Of a stretch of DNA of 64,000 nucleotides, positions 34,794 through 47,042 are shown in pieces (the stretch's first letter is position 1; every line of letters starts with the position of its first letter). The notes under the pieces are model-generated. The model had not been told where the DNA came from and did no database searches. It was given only the letters and a program-made list of their open reading frames with translations. The stretch spans positions 7,394,997 through 7,458,996 of the forward strand of contig JBCNJP010000019.1 of assembly GCA_039602395.1 (NCBI GenBank), given 5' to 3'. Made by a program: the position numbers and the translations under genes. Origin of the DNA: Deinandra increscens subsp. villosa (Eukaryota > Streptophyta > Magnoliopsida > Asterales > Asteraceae).

Positions 34794-35249
34794 TATTAAT
34801 TTTGAAATGCTGAGTTGTAGACTGTATGTTTACTGTGGCTGGTACTCTAGGAATGTACTATAATTTCTATAATTTTTGTGTCAAATATGATCATCTATAA
34901 TTTCTCTCAAAGTCAAGATCCAAAAATCAAAAGGATCAAAAAACTACAGAATACCCTGAACTCAAAATATGGAAACATTAAGAAAAAAGGAACGAGGATT
35001 AGGATCTAAGTATGGAATATATTTCCACATTAAAGTTCTTTAGCAACTGATAATTCACAAAAATTATTCACACAATTACCCTAACGTCATGATACTATCT
35101 CCCTCAGGTCCGCAATAACATTCTCCTTCTATGTCACGTCTAATTTCTCACATAGTCCTTCAAATAGATCAGTTCCTTTCTGATTCGACTGCTCTTTCGG
35201 GCTCCTATTGGTAGTTGAGTTGTACCAGTATTGGGCTGCGGAGATTCGG

Positions 35250-37330
35250 TGAAACATCCCAAAATCCACGTCTAGGTAACTACGTATTTGATTATGTTTA
35301 CCTATGTTTTTTTATTATGAATATGTGTTAGGAATGATATTATATGAATATACACGTATTTATATGATAAAAATGATGAACGGGTACAAAAATAATGATA
35401 CATGAATAATTGCGTGTTTTAATTGAAGATATACGTGCAAATACGTGTTTAAATAGTAAACGAGTGAATCATAAGTGTCCCGAGGCTTAGAAGTTATTAA
35501 AAATGTATCCTAACATGATTCATAACATGAAATGATAAGTATACTAAAGTATGAGGGGCTAAAACGTAATTTAGCAATAATGAATAAATAAATTTATATA
35601 AGTATATATATTATCGAACGTATTCCGAGCCTTAGAAACCTTAGAAAATGTTAGAAATATGTCCCATAATGTTTTGGTACATAAAATAAAAAAAAAACTA
35701 AAAAAGTTCGAGGGCCTAAAGTGCAAATTATAAAAGTCTAGGGGTTAAAAATGAAAAAAAATCAAAATCTGACCGGAATTCCTTCCTGTCGCGTATTGCG
35801 CCAATATGAGCACCCCCCTACGCGATACGCGAGGGGCCCGTCTGCACCAGAACCCTATCTGGGTCGTTTTTCTACACGTACACGGACTTGCAGCTCACGT
35901 TTTGGCCTCCTACGCGTCAATTCTTGGTCGTGAGTCACCATAGGACGTGTAAGGATGTTGGGACGCACCTTATACTATAAATACAGACCTCAATTCAACA
36001 TAATTCCTCACAAATTCACAAAAACATCACTAAAAACCCTAAGAAGAAGCAGCAACTTCGTCGATCGATTTCTCTCAAACGGTGAAGAATTTGGATCTGA
36101 AATTCTGCAGTTAAGCTACTCTAGGTATGATCTAAAATAAACTCTTTCAATTTTTTGTAAATTCGATTTCTAAGTATGATTTCTAAAATTATGTAGAAAT
36201 TAGGGTTCTTGAGCTTGTTTTGTCAAAATTGGGTGATCGGGTGGGAATTAGGGTCTGAATTTTTGTAGGTAATCCTAAAATAGTGTATTTTAATAAATAC
36301 CTAAGTTTATTTCATAATTGGAAAAGGTATGATAAAGGTTTTGTTAACGGGTCAAAATTAGGATTTTCGTAACGTTTCTGCCCAAATTGAGTAAACGGTA
36401 TTAAACGAAGCTTTGATATTTTAAGAGATATTATAAAATGTTATAATGGATATTACCCTAACTTGGTTTTCAATAAAAATGAGTTTTGATAAAGAAACGA
36501 GAAATACGTGAAATTAGGGTTTTGAAATATGATTATTTAATATAAAATAACCCCAAGGGTATTGGGACTTGATTTTTGATATATTAACATGTTTATACAT
36601 ATAATAAGTATATATGAGTTTAAAATAGATAAATAATAAAGTATTAAGAATACCGTGTTAACCGGATATTAGAAGTTCGTGCGGACCGGAAGGGTAGGCG
36701 CCTGTACACTGAGGTCTCTAGCAAAACGAAGGTGTCGCATAAATCCAACTGGAACCTGACATACCTCACTGGGCGATCCCAGAGTGAGCGTCTACTTATA
36801 GAAATGCGCGTCTTTATATTATCAATAAAAGAATATATTAAGCCCTTAGGGGCATTTTGACCCTTAAAATGAATAAGCTTAATAATTACATATTATTAAG
36901 ATTATAAAGCGTTAAAATAAACATAGGGAGTGTTTTCTATATAAAACCTTGCGTTAATGCCATACAATACACAATTAGGTTTAATCGGAAGAGATAACGG
37001 AGGTTCTATCTGAAATTACTACCTAAGAGAATAAAGTGGGTTCTATGAACCCACTTTTAAATGTTTTAAATGTTTTAATGTTTTCGGGCTGATATACATG
37101 CACTGTTATTACTTGAAAAGTATTTGGGATGCTTTTGCATGTTTTATGTTGATACACCTACGTAAAGTGTTATAATGCGTATAAATGTTTTAAAGTATTA
37201 TTACATGTTTTGAACTCTTTTTGGGAAGGTTATAGTGAATGAGTAATAAAGAAGGTAAACTTTTACAGTAAAGTTTTAAAGGAAGGAAAACGAGTTTTGA
37301 AGAAAACGTAAGCATATATTGTCTAAAAGG
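35250..37330 (+). mobile_element. probable LTR-retrotransposon-derived sequence (solo or broken LTR)
   Basis: Begins TGAAACATCCCAAAATCC, has a promoter-like TATAAATACAGA at about 35978 followed by a CT/AA-rich leader (CACAAATTCACAAAAACATC, AACCCTAAGAAGAAGCAG), and continues as non-coding DNA with a GC-rich knot (36670-36800). The plan resembles long Ty3/gypsy LTRs. No matching CA end, PBS or duplication was found, so the borders are approximate. Confidence 0.4.
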
Positions 37331-37374
37331 AGGGTTGAGGGGAATTAAAAAACACATTGGCCCATATTAATCTC

Positions 37375-37404
37375 AATTAAATACACTTTGCTGTGTATTT
37401 AATT
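37375..37404. repeat. perfect 12-bp hairpin
   Basis: AATTAAATACAC (37375-37386) and GTGTATTTAATT (37393-37404) are exact reverse complements around a 6-nt loop TTTGCT. Confidence 0.9.
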
Positions 37405-37619
37405 TTGAAGCTTATGGTTTATGAAAACTTGTAGGATACTGGAGATAGTCCTAGAGGTGAAAGGACTGTTCTCATTTCTGAAAGATACAAATGATATTTT
37501 CAAAAACAACTCCAAACTCAGGGCCCATGCTATTATTGTTTTCAAGATGGTGAGCACACATCCTTTTATGTGATTTTCCTTATTTATCCTTATGGGTGGC
37601 CATTTTAGATTTTGGGTTC

Positions 37620-37975
37620 TCATATATAACCTGTTTAATAAACGGGTTGTGCTTGCATTGACTTGATAAACGAGTTTTACTAAACACGTCAACCCAATTA
37701 AACATTCTGGTTTATAACCCGTGTAACTCACTTATTAAAACCGATAAACCCAATTAATACGTTTACAACATGATTACCATGTGTCAACCTGTTTGTCACA
37801 TTTAGATAAATGGGTTAAACGGGTCGTGTCATGGTTACACAACTTTTAGTGTATATGGGTTAGTTATTCAACATGCATGACGTCTTTTATACGAACAAAT
37901 ATGAGTCATGTGTGGTTGAACAATTCAACCCGCCAACCTAACATAACATCATTGACACCCCTGTTAGTGATTGAA
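37620..37975. mobile_element. decayed hAT-like element
   Basis: The right end reads, on the minus strand, AGGGGTGTCAATG, like the hAT ends in this window, and the interior is rich in AACCCG/CGGGTT words in both orientations. No left end or 8-bp duplication could be fixed. Confidence 0.35.
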
Positions 37976-37990
37976 TGATCCTCAGTTTGA

Positions 37991-38015
37991 TGTTTCAAAA
38001 AAAAAAAAAAAAAAC
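37991..38015 (+). mobile_element. tail-only retro-insertion (TGTTTC + poly A)
   Basis: A 25-nt insert of TGTTTC plus 18 As and a C lies between two perfect copies of TGATCCTCAGTTTGA (37976-37990 and 38016-38030). There is no other element sequence between the 15-bp duplications. Confidence 0.75.
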
Positions 38016-38175
38016 TGATCCTCAGTTTGAGGTATTAATTTAACCCCACTGCACATTAATTAATTAATTAATGGTTTTCAAATGAAGTGAAAGAAGAAAA
38101 TTAATTTTTTTGAGTGTGATGAACTTTAACACTTGATGGTAAAACTGTATGGCTCAAGGATCGAACTCATGATCT

Positions 38176-38242
38176 CTTGGTCATAGGTCTCCCGTCATAA
38201 CCTATTTCTTTGATCATCTTGGTCATAGGTCTCCCGTCATAA
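38176..38242 (-). repeat. tandem duplication within a SINE-like sequence
   Basis: The 25-bp unit CTTGGTCATAGGTCTCCCGT plus CATAA occurs at 38176-38200 and 38218-38242 (42-bp spacing). On the minus strand, GAGTTCGATCC and GGTTTGATCC resemble B boxes, so this may be a duplicated tRNA-derived SINE piece. Confidence 0.6.
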
Positions 38243-41200
38243 GGATCAAACCCATGACCTCTTGATCTTGATATTAAAAATAAATACCCTTCACTTTAAT
38301 ATGTTTCAAAAATTCATTCCCTAGATGATCACAAAAGTTAATTGAAAAAGTAATATTTTTTAATAGCTTTCAAGGCTTAAACCTAACACTTTAAGTGTTA
38401 GAAAATAGCAAACCTCCGTTGAAAAAAGTTAATTTTGTATTTGAAAAAAAGTTAACTTTTTGATGGTTGTGTATCACATGTAATGTTATATGGCATATTT
38501 TTATGACTAGGCTCAAACACGAAGGTCTTTTAAGGATTTTTGAACGTTTTGATGAAGAAATTTTGTTATCACTTTGTAAAACATGTTGTGTTTAGATGGT
38601 TGTTTTTTGAATTTTTTTTTCACACCATAAAAAACAAGTCACATAAGACGCCACATGTAATGCCTAGTCATTAAAAGTTAATTTTTAATGAAGGCTAACT
38701 TTTTTTTTTAAAGAAATTTGATAATTTCCAATACTATAAAAGTTGGGTTTATTATAGGGAAAAAATCTCGATTGTCGGATTGTTAAAATCCAATTTTCCT
38801 TTGGAAAATATTGAAAGTTGAAAATGGAACATGAATACATTTATTCAAATCCCTTCCAATCATTTCATGTAAAATAACTAATTCAAATCTCTTCCAAATT
38901 TTAAGGAGTACCACGTTCAAGTTTATATAAAGCCTTTGAATATTAAAAACCCCCGACTGAATCCTGTCAAGATGTTTACCTTAAGCATAATAAGTGGTAC
39001 ATCAATATCAAGAAACTGTCAAAGCTCCACATAACATTTTCATTGTAGCAACTACATCTTGAGAATTCAAAGTTGTTCACGACTCACTCAACATGTGCAA
39101 TAAAACTAGTATCTAATAACTACATACCTGTTTCCTGGTCCCTTCAAATAGTGATCAATTTCTTGGTAAGCACATCCATATTCTGAGAGGCCATAAAATT
39201 GTATGATCCATCTGCCAACTAGGTTCACCAAAACATATAAGGTCCCACAAATAATAAATATGGAAAATATCTCCGCTTAACATTATGATAACTCTATTAA
39301 AACTGAACTTAAAAAAATATCCTTGTAGAACTTGCTAATGCAGACAATCAAAGATTCAAGTCATGGCAGAAAGAGATATCAAAGGCTACAAAAATCACTA
39401 GCAGTTAAATTCAGGTTTGAAGTCTTCTGCAAAATGGTATTCAATGGCCATAATATGGACCAAATCCAACATAACAAAATAAAGTCTAATAAGATGTAAC
39501 ACTTCACTGATACAAACCCTATTTGAGAATCAAGGTAAGATGTTCATTGCTGATAATAGGCATATGGAATTCCAGTAGAACACCTTCACGGAATTGCCAG
39601 ATTTAAAAAACCACCCTGGCACAAAAGACAAAAGTGAGATGTTAGCCACAAGAAGAAAAAAATAGTAATGATGGCAATTAAAAGAAAATATTCACATTAA
39701 CATAAGATCTGTAATATCACTTATGATATAGACTCGAGTACCAGTGAGCATTGGAATTTCAGAAGAATGGATAGGCACAGGTCGATTAAGACACGGAGTC
39801 ACCACTCAAACGATCTGAAGGGCAACCCAATCAGGATTCAAGATACAGAAAACACCACCTAAAACCTGTGAATCCGTGATTAGGATCCATAGAACACCCA
39901 CCAAGCAATGGAAGGATGCAATATTTTAAACCCGAAAAATCAGAGAAAGCTTAAACATAAATTCACCACACCCACTCATAAGTTCAAGTTCATTAGATAA
40001 AAGAATCGTAAAACTATCCACATCCTAACTTTTGATAATAAAAACTGAAAATACTACCTAACAAGCTAAAAGTACAAGTAATGAAAACATTCAAAGCAAA
40101 CTGCATTACACATGCAGTGACTTAAAAAGAAAGAAACGTGGAAATAACTATAGGCGGTGAACATGGGTTGGCTTTAAACTTTCATTATGGTGCTCCCATT
40201 GACCCATTCTTTGATATCCACCAGTTTTGGCTACTGATCCTAATTCATGAAGTGAAACATCAACAGCTACTCAGCTAGTTTAATTAAACTAGTGATCTTT
40301 GCTTGGGGAACGGTAACACTGTCAACTTAGACTTGCACCTCTCCAAGGACATGATTAGTGATAAGAGTTCATGGAGACGCCGGTCGCCGGATAAAGGTTA
40401 GGGATATTTAAGGAAGGGTATAGATTTGAGGCTTCCCATCATGGCTTGTACTGCATTTAGATAACCTTTAGTCGCAGGTGTTGCGGTTAGCTACTTTCTA
40501 GGTTTGTCTTCACTCTTAGGTGAGCCTTTAGGCTTAGCTACTTTAGTAATAGGAGAGGGGTTAGACGGTTAGCTATTTTCTAGGTCTGAATATAGTCTTA
40601 CGTGTGCCTCTAGTCTTAGATAGTCTTGGGTGAGTCTTTATATTTTGCTTCTAATAAGTTATAGTATGATACTTGTTTTTTCTTCGTATGTTTTGTGTAT
40701 TTTCTGTAGTTTCCTTAAAAAAAAGAGAGATATATTCCCAAACCAGGGTCTCCAAGAGCAGCTTCTTTATCCCATGGAATAGAGGTAATGTGTGCCCTCA
40801 TCTCACCGTCCTAGGCCCTATTTTGGGCGGGATTTTGCTAGGTATGTTTCATGTTTGTTTTTTGTATGAGATTCAAATGTTAATATTTGTAAATGAATGT
40901 GAACCTGCTGAGTTGTAAATTCTAATTTCACTCTAAGTTCTTCAACTACACTCCTCTTATAAGCGTTAGAATTTTTAAGGTAACTTACATAGAGCGGAAT
41001 GACAACAAAAAAAAAAAAATTGAGAGTTTGCTGACCTCTATACTTACTCCTAGAGATAGCATTATAAAACTTAAGTTAGTAATTCGGTAATTCCTATTCA
41101 CGACAACCACAGAATCAGTTTACAAGTACTGTTAGTTTCAATACTAAGGCAACCGATGCGGCGCTTTATAATAAAAAATAAATGGGTGGAAAATTAAATT

Positions 41201-42358
41201 GATTGGTCAATCACCCACTTTGTCGATCAATTTCTGATAAAATTAATATAAATTGTTTAAAACGAACATCAAGTAGGATCAGGATGGAATATGGCTGCTT
41301 GCCAGCTAAAATAGGTGCATATAACTTTAGCTACTTATTCTTGCTGTCACAGGAAAGCATACTGCATGGTGTGCACGGCAGAAAGGTAATTATTGCATCC
41401 TTGCAGATTGTAACGTGGAAGATCAGATATCTCACACTCTTCCCTATTAAAGTGGTCTCACATCTCTAAGGATTATAATTCTCTCCTAATCATATAGTTG
41501 CTACTGTCAAGAAGACAAAGCACCCACCCATTCACCAAATGCTATGAATTAGGGTAGGTTGATGGTGATGAGATTTCTCTTCCATGCATGATTTTTCAAG
41601 CACAGAGAATAATATAGGGACAAAAAAATAGGACATACTTATAGAATATACTATAGAGAGACAGATTTGTATATTAAATCTAATCTGATTATGTGAGAAT
41701 ACATGTGTTCCCAAAGGCAGCTAAGTGGGATATTTATGAAGATAACTTTCAGTTAGGCCGCTCCTGACCAACTTTGGGGCACGATAAACTTACTCTACCA
41801 TGGATAAGTAAGAAACTTGGGCTTAACAGTTCAACTCGTTAAACTCGTTAAACTTAAAGAGGTAACGAAATTTCAAGTTTGCTTTACAAATATTTACTGC
41901 TTTTCAAACCACACACCGTATTTCATAGCACCGTTTGATGCTGCTTAGATCAAATTTATGTCAAAGTTAACATTAAACATTCACCTCCTAAAGCTCCCAT
42001 AATAGTCATACCTTAGCTTCGTAAGTGAACTAAACCATCATGACCAATAAGTCTCCTACAATATGAAGAACAAATAATATAACCTAATGTACTATGCATA
42101 ATAGATATTAACATTAAGAAGTCTCCTCATGTCTATCTATTGCCACTTAAATCTTAATTAAAAACACTAACCAAGCTTCATCCTACACAAGATTAGCACC
42201 ATAACTACTTGAGAAAGAAGTATAATACATGGTTATGAACAATGTAGCCCCCTAAGTTAATCAAAACATGTAATTCTCAGTCCAAATGCAAATTGGTAGC
42301 TATAAAACAAATTACTCCAAGCTATAGTACAGCAATTATATAAAACAATACGTACCGA
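38243..42358. other. 4-kb non-coding stretch, possibly spliced 3' UTR of SmB
   Basis: No protein-coding gene recognised. The SmB stop at 42359 is followed within a few bases (on the minus strand) by a GTACGT donor, so exons of an untranslated 3' end could lie here. Segments near 39120 and 39740-39860 have exon-like composition but give no proof. Otherwise AT-rich. Confidence 0.4.
40484..40625 (+). repeat. diverged direct repeat
   Basis: CGGTTAGCTACTTTCTAGGT at 40484 and CGGTTAGCTATTTTCTAGGT at 40566 begin two units of about 82 bp. Both continue through TAGTCTTAC/CACTCTTAGGTG and GTGCCTCTAG/GAGCCTTTAG-type text. Confidence 0.6.
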
Positions 42359-43135
42359 TCACTGTTGCTGTTGTTGCTGAGAGTTCGGTGGAGGCGGCAT
42401 ACCAGGGCGAGGAGGTCCGAAAACAGGAACCTGTCCACCAGGAGGCGGCATCCCAGGCCGAGCAGGTGGCGGCGGACCCCTCATCATCTGTGGAGGAGGA
42501 GCCATAGGCCTCTGCCCGTACTGCCCGGGGGGAGGCACCTGATACTGCCCGGGCGGCCGTTGAGCAAACTGAGGCGGCATCTGTGGAGGCGGTCCACGTG
42601 GCATCTGCGGAGGACCCTGCCCAGGGTACGGCATCTGTCCAGGCCGCGGGTAATTGATCGGCGGAGCTGACATGTTAGGAACCGGAGGTCGAGAGATCTG
42701 CGGTTGCATCATGCCTGGAGCCGGTCCACCAATTCCCCTAACCGGTCCGGATAAACCCGGTTGCGCTTGAATTAACGGCGCGGTTGGGATTCCACGGCCG
42801 GCGGCACGTCCTAGACCGGGACCGGCCAACGCAGCCGCTCCGACGGCTTTAGCGCGGTTCTCGTCAGGTGGCGGAGGGCCTTCGACGGTCATGGAAATCA
42901 CCTCTTCGCCTCTCAGAAGAACAAGTCCGAGAGTCCGCCGGTCTTCGCGTTCTTCGTTCTTCTTCGCGCCTTTCGCGGGAGGAAGTTTACGGAACTCCTC
43001 GCAATCGCCGATTACGAGGTTCATGTGGCGGTCGAAGGCCATGAACTTGCCGACTAGCTGACGGCCATCTTGGATTGTCACCCGCATACGGTAATTTATG
43101 AACTGCAGCATTTTCGAACCCTTCGACATCGACAT
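42359..43135 (-). CDS. SMB: SmB/SmB' small nuclear ribonucleoprotein-associated protein
   Basis: A single uninterrupted frame of 258 residues. The Sm fold is at the N-terminus: Sm1 around GRQLVGKFMAFDRHMNLVIGD (residues about 24-44) and Sm2 LGLVLLRGEEVISM (about 69-82). Then comes a Gly/Pro/Met/Gln-rich tail with repeated PPP and RPG motifs, ending in six Gln. SmB is one of seven core proteins of the U1, U2, U4 and U5 snRNP Sm ring; the proline-rich tail binds splicing partners. The ATG at 43133-43135 begins the conserved MSMSKGSKMLQFINYRMRV. The coding part is much more GC-rich than its surroundings, as expected for this protein composition. The nearest neighbours are repeats. Confidence 0.97.
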   Translation of the reverse strand: MSMSKGSKMLQFINYRMRVTIQDGRQLVGKFMAFDRHMNLVIGDCEEFRKLPPAKGAKKNEEREDRRTLGLVLLRGEEVISMTVEGPPPPDENRAKAVGAAALAGPGLGRAAGRGIPTAPLIQAQPGLSGPVRGIGGPAPGMMQPQISRPPVPNMSAPPINYPRPGQMPYPGQGPPQMPRGPPPQMPPQFAQRPPGQYQVPPPGQYGQRPMAPPPQMMRGPPPPARPGMPPPGGQVPVFGPPRPGMPPPPNSQQQQQQ

Positions 43136-43884
43136 TTTCGCCGATCTGAAGAGTAGAATGTTGCAGATTTTGGGGGTGAATTATGCCGGAGATGGTTAGG
43201 GTTTTAGAAAGGGGGGAGCGAATTCAGAATTCAAAAATGTGAATAAGTTAATTTTATTCTCGTTTATAAGTGGCCTTCACCTTGAATATTTTACAATGAA
43301 GCCCTCCCAGTTTATAATTTTGAAAACCACTCGCTCTTTCTTGCAAAATGTTTCTTGGGGTACGTGGTATACTCCATGTTGTGTTGAACTTTAACACTAT
43401 TACGTTATCGATCACTAGACTTTAACATCACACAACATATATGGGTATACTTTATGTTATATGGTGTTTTGTTATCATTATTTTATTATTTATTATTTTT
43501 AATTGAGCAACGTTCAAACAAAAAAAATGATTGTTGTCTCGTCCTCCATGTCAACACGCGTGCCAAACATATAGCGCCCGGAGATGGCGCCGCTACATAA
43601 CGCGCGGGGGGGGGGGGGGATGTGGGGTGTAGCGCATTGTTATGCGCTAGAGAAGTGAAGTTCGACGTCGAATGGCGTCAGTATTTCGATTGCCCTAAAA
43701 CAAATTACCTTTTTATAATAAATTATTTTTCAAGTTATTTAACACTCGAGCTATGCACATAATTAAGTTGCTAAAACTATATATATCATATGGTCGTAGA
43801 AAGTCCTATGGCCCAAAGGAAATTTTATTTGTTTTTTCGTTTTTTAAATAAAAATAATATTATCTGAATAAATAAGGGCCCTTC
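43136..43884. other. SmB promoter region and spacer with G-run
   Basis: The first ~100 bp is the likely SmB leader. A run of 14 G (43606-43619) lies in a short GC-rich knot with a palindrome AGCGCAttgttaTGCGCT just after it. No gene. Confidence 0.5.
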
Positions 43885-45863
43885 TGTAACAACCCGAGCT
43901 TCGTATTAATTGGGTGTTTAACTCTAATTATGTTTTACTGGAGTTGTAGTATAATAAGTGGGTTTAGAAGGTTAACCGGGTTAATTAATGGAGACTCCTA
44001 GTTAAAAAGTTAACCTTATTAATAGATAATAAAACTAGAGGAAAGTTAGAGGATTAATGGTGTAAATAAAAGGTTTGGCTAGATTTGTCATAAAATATGA
44101 AGTTGAGGGACTATAGCTGTAAATTTTAAAAAGGGAAAAACAAGTCTGGGATCTCCCCAGACTTAGAAATCGCGAACCAGAGGAGAGAAGGGGGGGAGGA
44201 GCCCTAGTTCATCAATCTTCTTGAATCCAAGGAAATTTGTGAAGGGTTTTGCTAGGGGAAACCGAAATTAGGAAGAGGGAGGCTTCTAGATCATCATACT
44301 CTTCTTAATTTCTCTCGTGGGTGCAAGTAAGTAGTAAACTTAATGTGGGTGATTTTGTAGGTTTCTTCTAATGACCAAATTGAGGTCGAATTCTGTGTTG
44401 TTATGTGTTTACATGCTTAGATGAAGCTAAATTATTCTTTGCATAATTGAATTTTGTATGTGTTTAGTAGATTGTATGATGGGTGTTCATACCCATCACC
44501 TAGATATCCAAAATTTTGAATGGGGAATGGTTGGGTGGATTAATTTGATTAATTTGACCTTAAGGAAGTTAGTTAGTTTGATGGAAGTGTGAATGATGCA
44601 TAGGAACTGAATTAGAAGTGTTTGATATCAAATGTAGGATCAATTGGTGATCCATGGAGTGCTTGATAGTAGGAATACTTACTATGCACACTAGGTGCTT
44701 GATGAAATGCTTGAATGAGAATGAATTTGTGTGTGTGCTGATTTCATGAGTTGTTTAGGTGATTTGTATGATAATCATGTGATCCATGAATATACAATGG
44801 TAATCTAAACAATGTAATGAATATAGGTGAAGCGAGTGGAACTACAAGTCACCAACGTGAAGGCAAGAATAAAGCTTAAAGGTAACACGTAGCGGTTAGT
44901 TATGTATATGCATTCTTATGTTGTGAAATGTTGAGTATTCATTAGATGACAATGGCAATTGTCATAGTATCTAGTGAACACCAAGAGCCTAGAAACATGT
45001 TGTTGAGAAGTGTGGACTTTGGTATGCAAATGACTAAGCTGAAAAGCAGTGATGTATGACCCTTTTTGGGTTGAGCGGTAGTGTTGAGATAGGGCGAGTA
45101 ATAATGAGGCTATAATCCTCTAATTGCCCCAACAAGAAGTCTAAGCGGCTTGGCACAACTTGTGTGTGTGCCAAGATATGCATATATGATGAGATATTGC
45201 AGGTGGAAGTGTTCCATAGGGGCTGGAATGTGACAAATGCCTTAACGGGTCAACGGGTCGGTTTGGGTGCCAACTATATTTGATCCGTGTAATTAATACA
45301 TGATTGTTATGAAAACGAATTTAACCATGAAAGATAGGTTATGGTGAGTTTCCAACACTAAATATGAAGTTAGGATTTGTGAACTTGCACAAGAGTGAAA
45401 AATGCTGAAAATTGGCTAAGTATGGGAAAAATGGCCTGGAGCCCTGGAAAAGGGGTTCCAGGCGTATCGCCTGGAAGTACAGGAGCTCCAAGCGATACAC
45501 TTGGAGCTGTTGTCCGGGAGTTTTGTCTTGTTTTCTTGTATTTAAGTGATGTAATGTGTTGTTTGCTGTTGTTTGCCATTAATACTAATGTGTTACTAGT
45601 GTTTTTGGCAGGTAATCTATAGTTGACGGGTCGGGATTGAATCGAAGACTTTTGGAACCGAACATCACATCTTTTGGGACCTAGATGCACATGTTTGTTA
45701 ATGTGAATGTTTTGTAGTATTCTTATGAAGTTAATGGTGTCAAACACCCGATTTTGTAAATGTGGCATGGTAATGGATGAAAGTTTTATATATGTAATGA
45801 AATTTTCAAACTCTGATTTCTGAAACGATGTCAATACGTGGAAAATGGGATTGGGGCCTTACA
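43885..45863 (+). mobile_element. 5' LTR of a Ty3/gypsy-type retrotransposon
   Basis: Starts TGTAACAACCCGAG and ends GGGGCCTTACA (TG...CA), three bases before a primer-binding site. The length of about 1979 bp is long for an LTR. Frames inside it are not genes. The 3' LTR is absent from the window. Confidence 0.85.
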
Positions 45864-45866
45864 AGT

Positions 45867-45879
45867 TGGTATCAGAGCC
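45867..45879 (+). promoter_or_regulatory. primer-binding site (initiator tRNA-Met type)
   Basis: TGGTATCAGAGCC is complementary to the 3' end of plant initiator tRNA-Met and lies just downstream of the LTR, where reverse transcription is primed. Confidence 0.93.
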
Positions 45880-46137
45880 ACGGTTTGAGGGATTCAAGTG
45901 TCATGGGGGCACTTGAACTCAAACCAAGTGCTCGTGATAGGGAAAGATGTTCGGTTCAAGGTTCGATCTTCTGACCCGGTAAGTGAATTAAGTAAGTGAT
46001 TTAAATTATATATTGTGATATGAATGTTGAAATGTGCGGTATGGACCATTTTGAATGGTTAAGCTGACAGATTTGAGTGATTGAAAAGTGGAAGTATGTG
46101 ATTATGATGCTAACCTATTGTAAACTTTCAGTTTACT

Positions 46138-47042
46138 ATGGCGGATGAAAACAACCCAGCTGGGGCTCTTACGGAGCCTATGATTGCAGAAGTAAAGAAG
46201 CTGATCTCAGATGAAATTGAGACCTCGGTGGAAACAGCGGTACGGACCCATGTGGGTCAAATGGAAAATGCCTTAATGGAGGCATTGGAAAAGAAGCTGG
46301 AATCGATGAGGAACGATCTTATGGCGGAAGGAAGCAGGAAGAAAGATAAGGGGAGGTGTACGTACAAAGATATCATGGCATGTAAGCCTCCCCTATATAC
46401 TAGTGAGGCGGATCCGATAGCCTGTTATCGACGGCTAGCGGAAATTGAAGCGGTATTTGAGCGGAGTCACTGTGAGCCGGAGGATCAAGTGATGTTTGCA
46501 ACCGGGCAACTCCGGTCGCATGCGAAAGACTGGTGGGATATGACATGTGAAGAGAAGGGGAAGGAGGCCATAAAGGCCATGACATGGGAAGAGTTTAAAG
46601 CTGTGTTCGCAGTGTATCATAGCCCTCAGTCGGAAGTGAACAAGATTCAAGATGAACTGATGCAGTTCCGTCAAAGGAAGAGTCAGCCGATCGGGGAAGT
46701 AATCAGTTACTTCCTAGATAGGGTGATATTTTGTAAAGAGTTGTTGAGAACTGAGAAGCAGAAAATCTACCAATTTAACAATATGCTTAATGCTGATTTT
46801 AGAGAATTCATCAATGCTTCCCGATGTTTGACTCTCGAGGAGCTAATCAATGCTTGACCGAGAGAGAGAGTTAGAGCTGAAAAAGCAGGTTGAAAGAGGT
46901 GAGAAGAGGGATGTAGAAAGCAGTTCTACCCTAAACAAGAAGCTCAGGGGTGAATGAATCACCCAAGAAAGCTAAACATAAGAAGAGTGAATCATCTAAT
47001 TGCCCATATTGTGGGAGAGCTCATAAGAGAGAGTGTTTCTTT
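46138..47042 (+). pseudogene. broken gag of the gypsy retrotransposon
   Basis: A 239-codon frame (46138-46857) contains a retrotransposon gag core (WW/AKDWWDM-type block near 46525, then WEEFKAVFAVYH and FRQRKSQPIGEV). It stops at 46855-46857. Gag-like sequence continues past the stop with frame changes to a zinc knuckle (C-x2-C-x3-H-x3-C, 47001-47036) and a stop at about 47040. Protease, reverse transcriptase, RNase H and integrase are missing, so the element was cut soon after gag and cannot move by itself. Confidence 0.85.

Noticed and set aside
34511..34813. 100-residue Ile-rich frame
   Set aside because: A by-product of the (ATT)n microsatellite.
42365..42670. 101-residue Arg-rich plus-strand frame
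   Set aside because: Antisense shadow of the proline-rich tail of SmB.
45370..45834. 154-residue minus frame
   Set aside because: Lies inside the gypsy LTR; LTRs do not code and no motif is visible.
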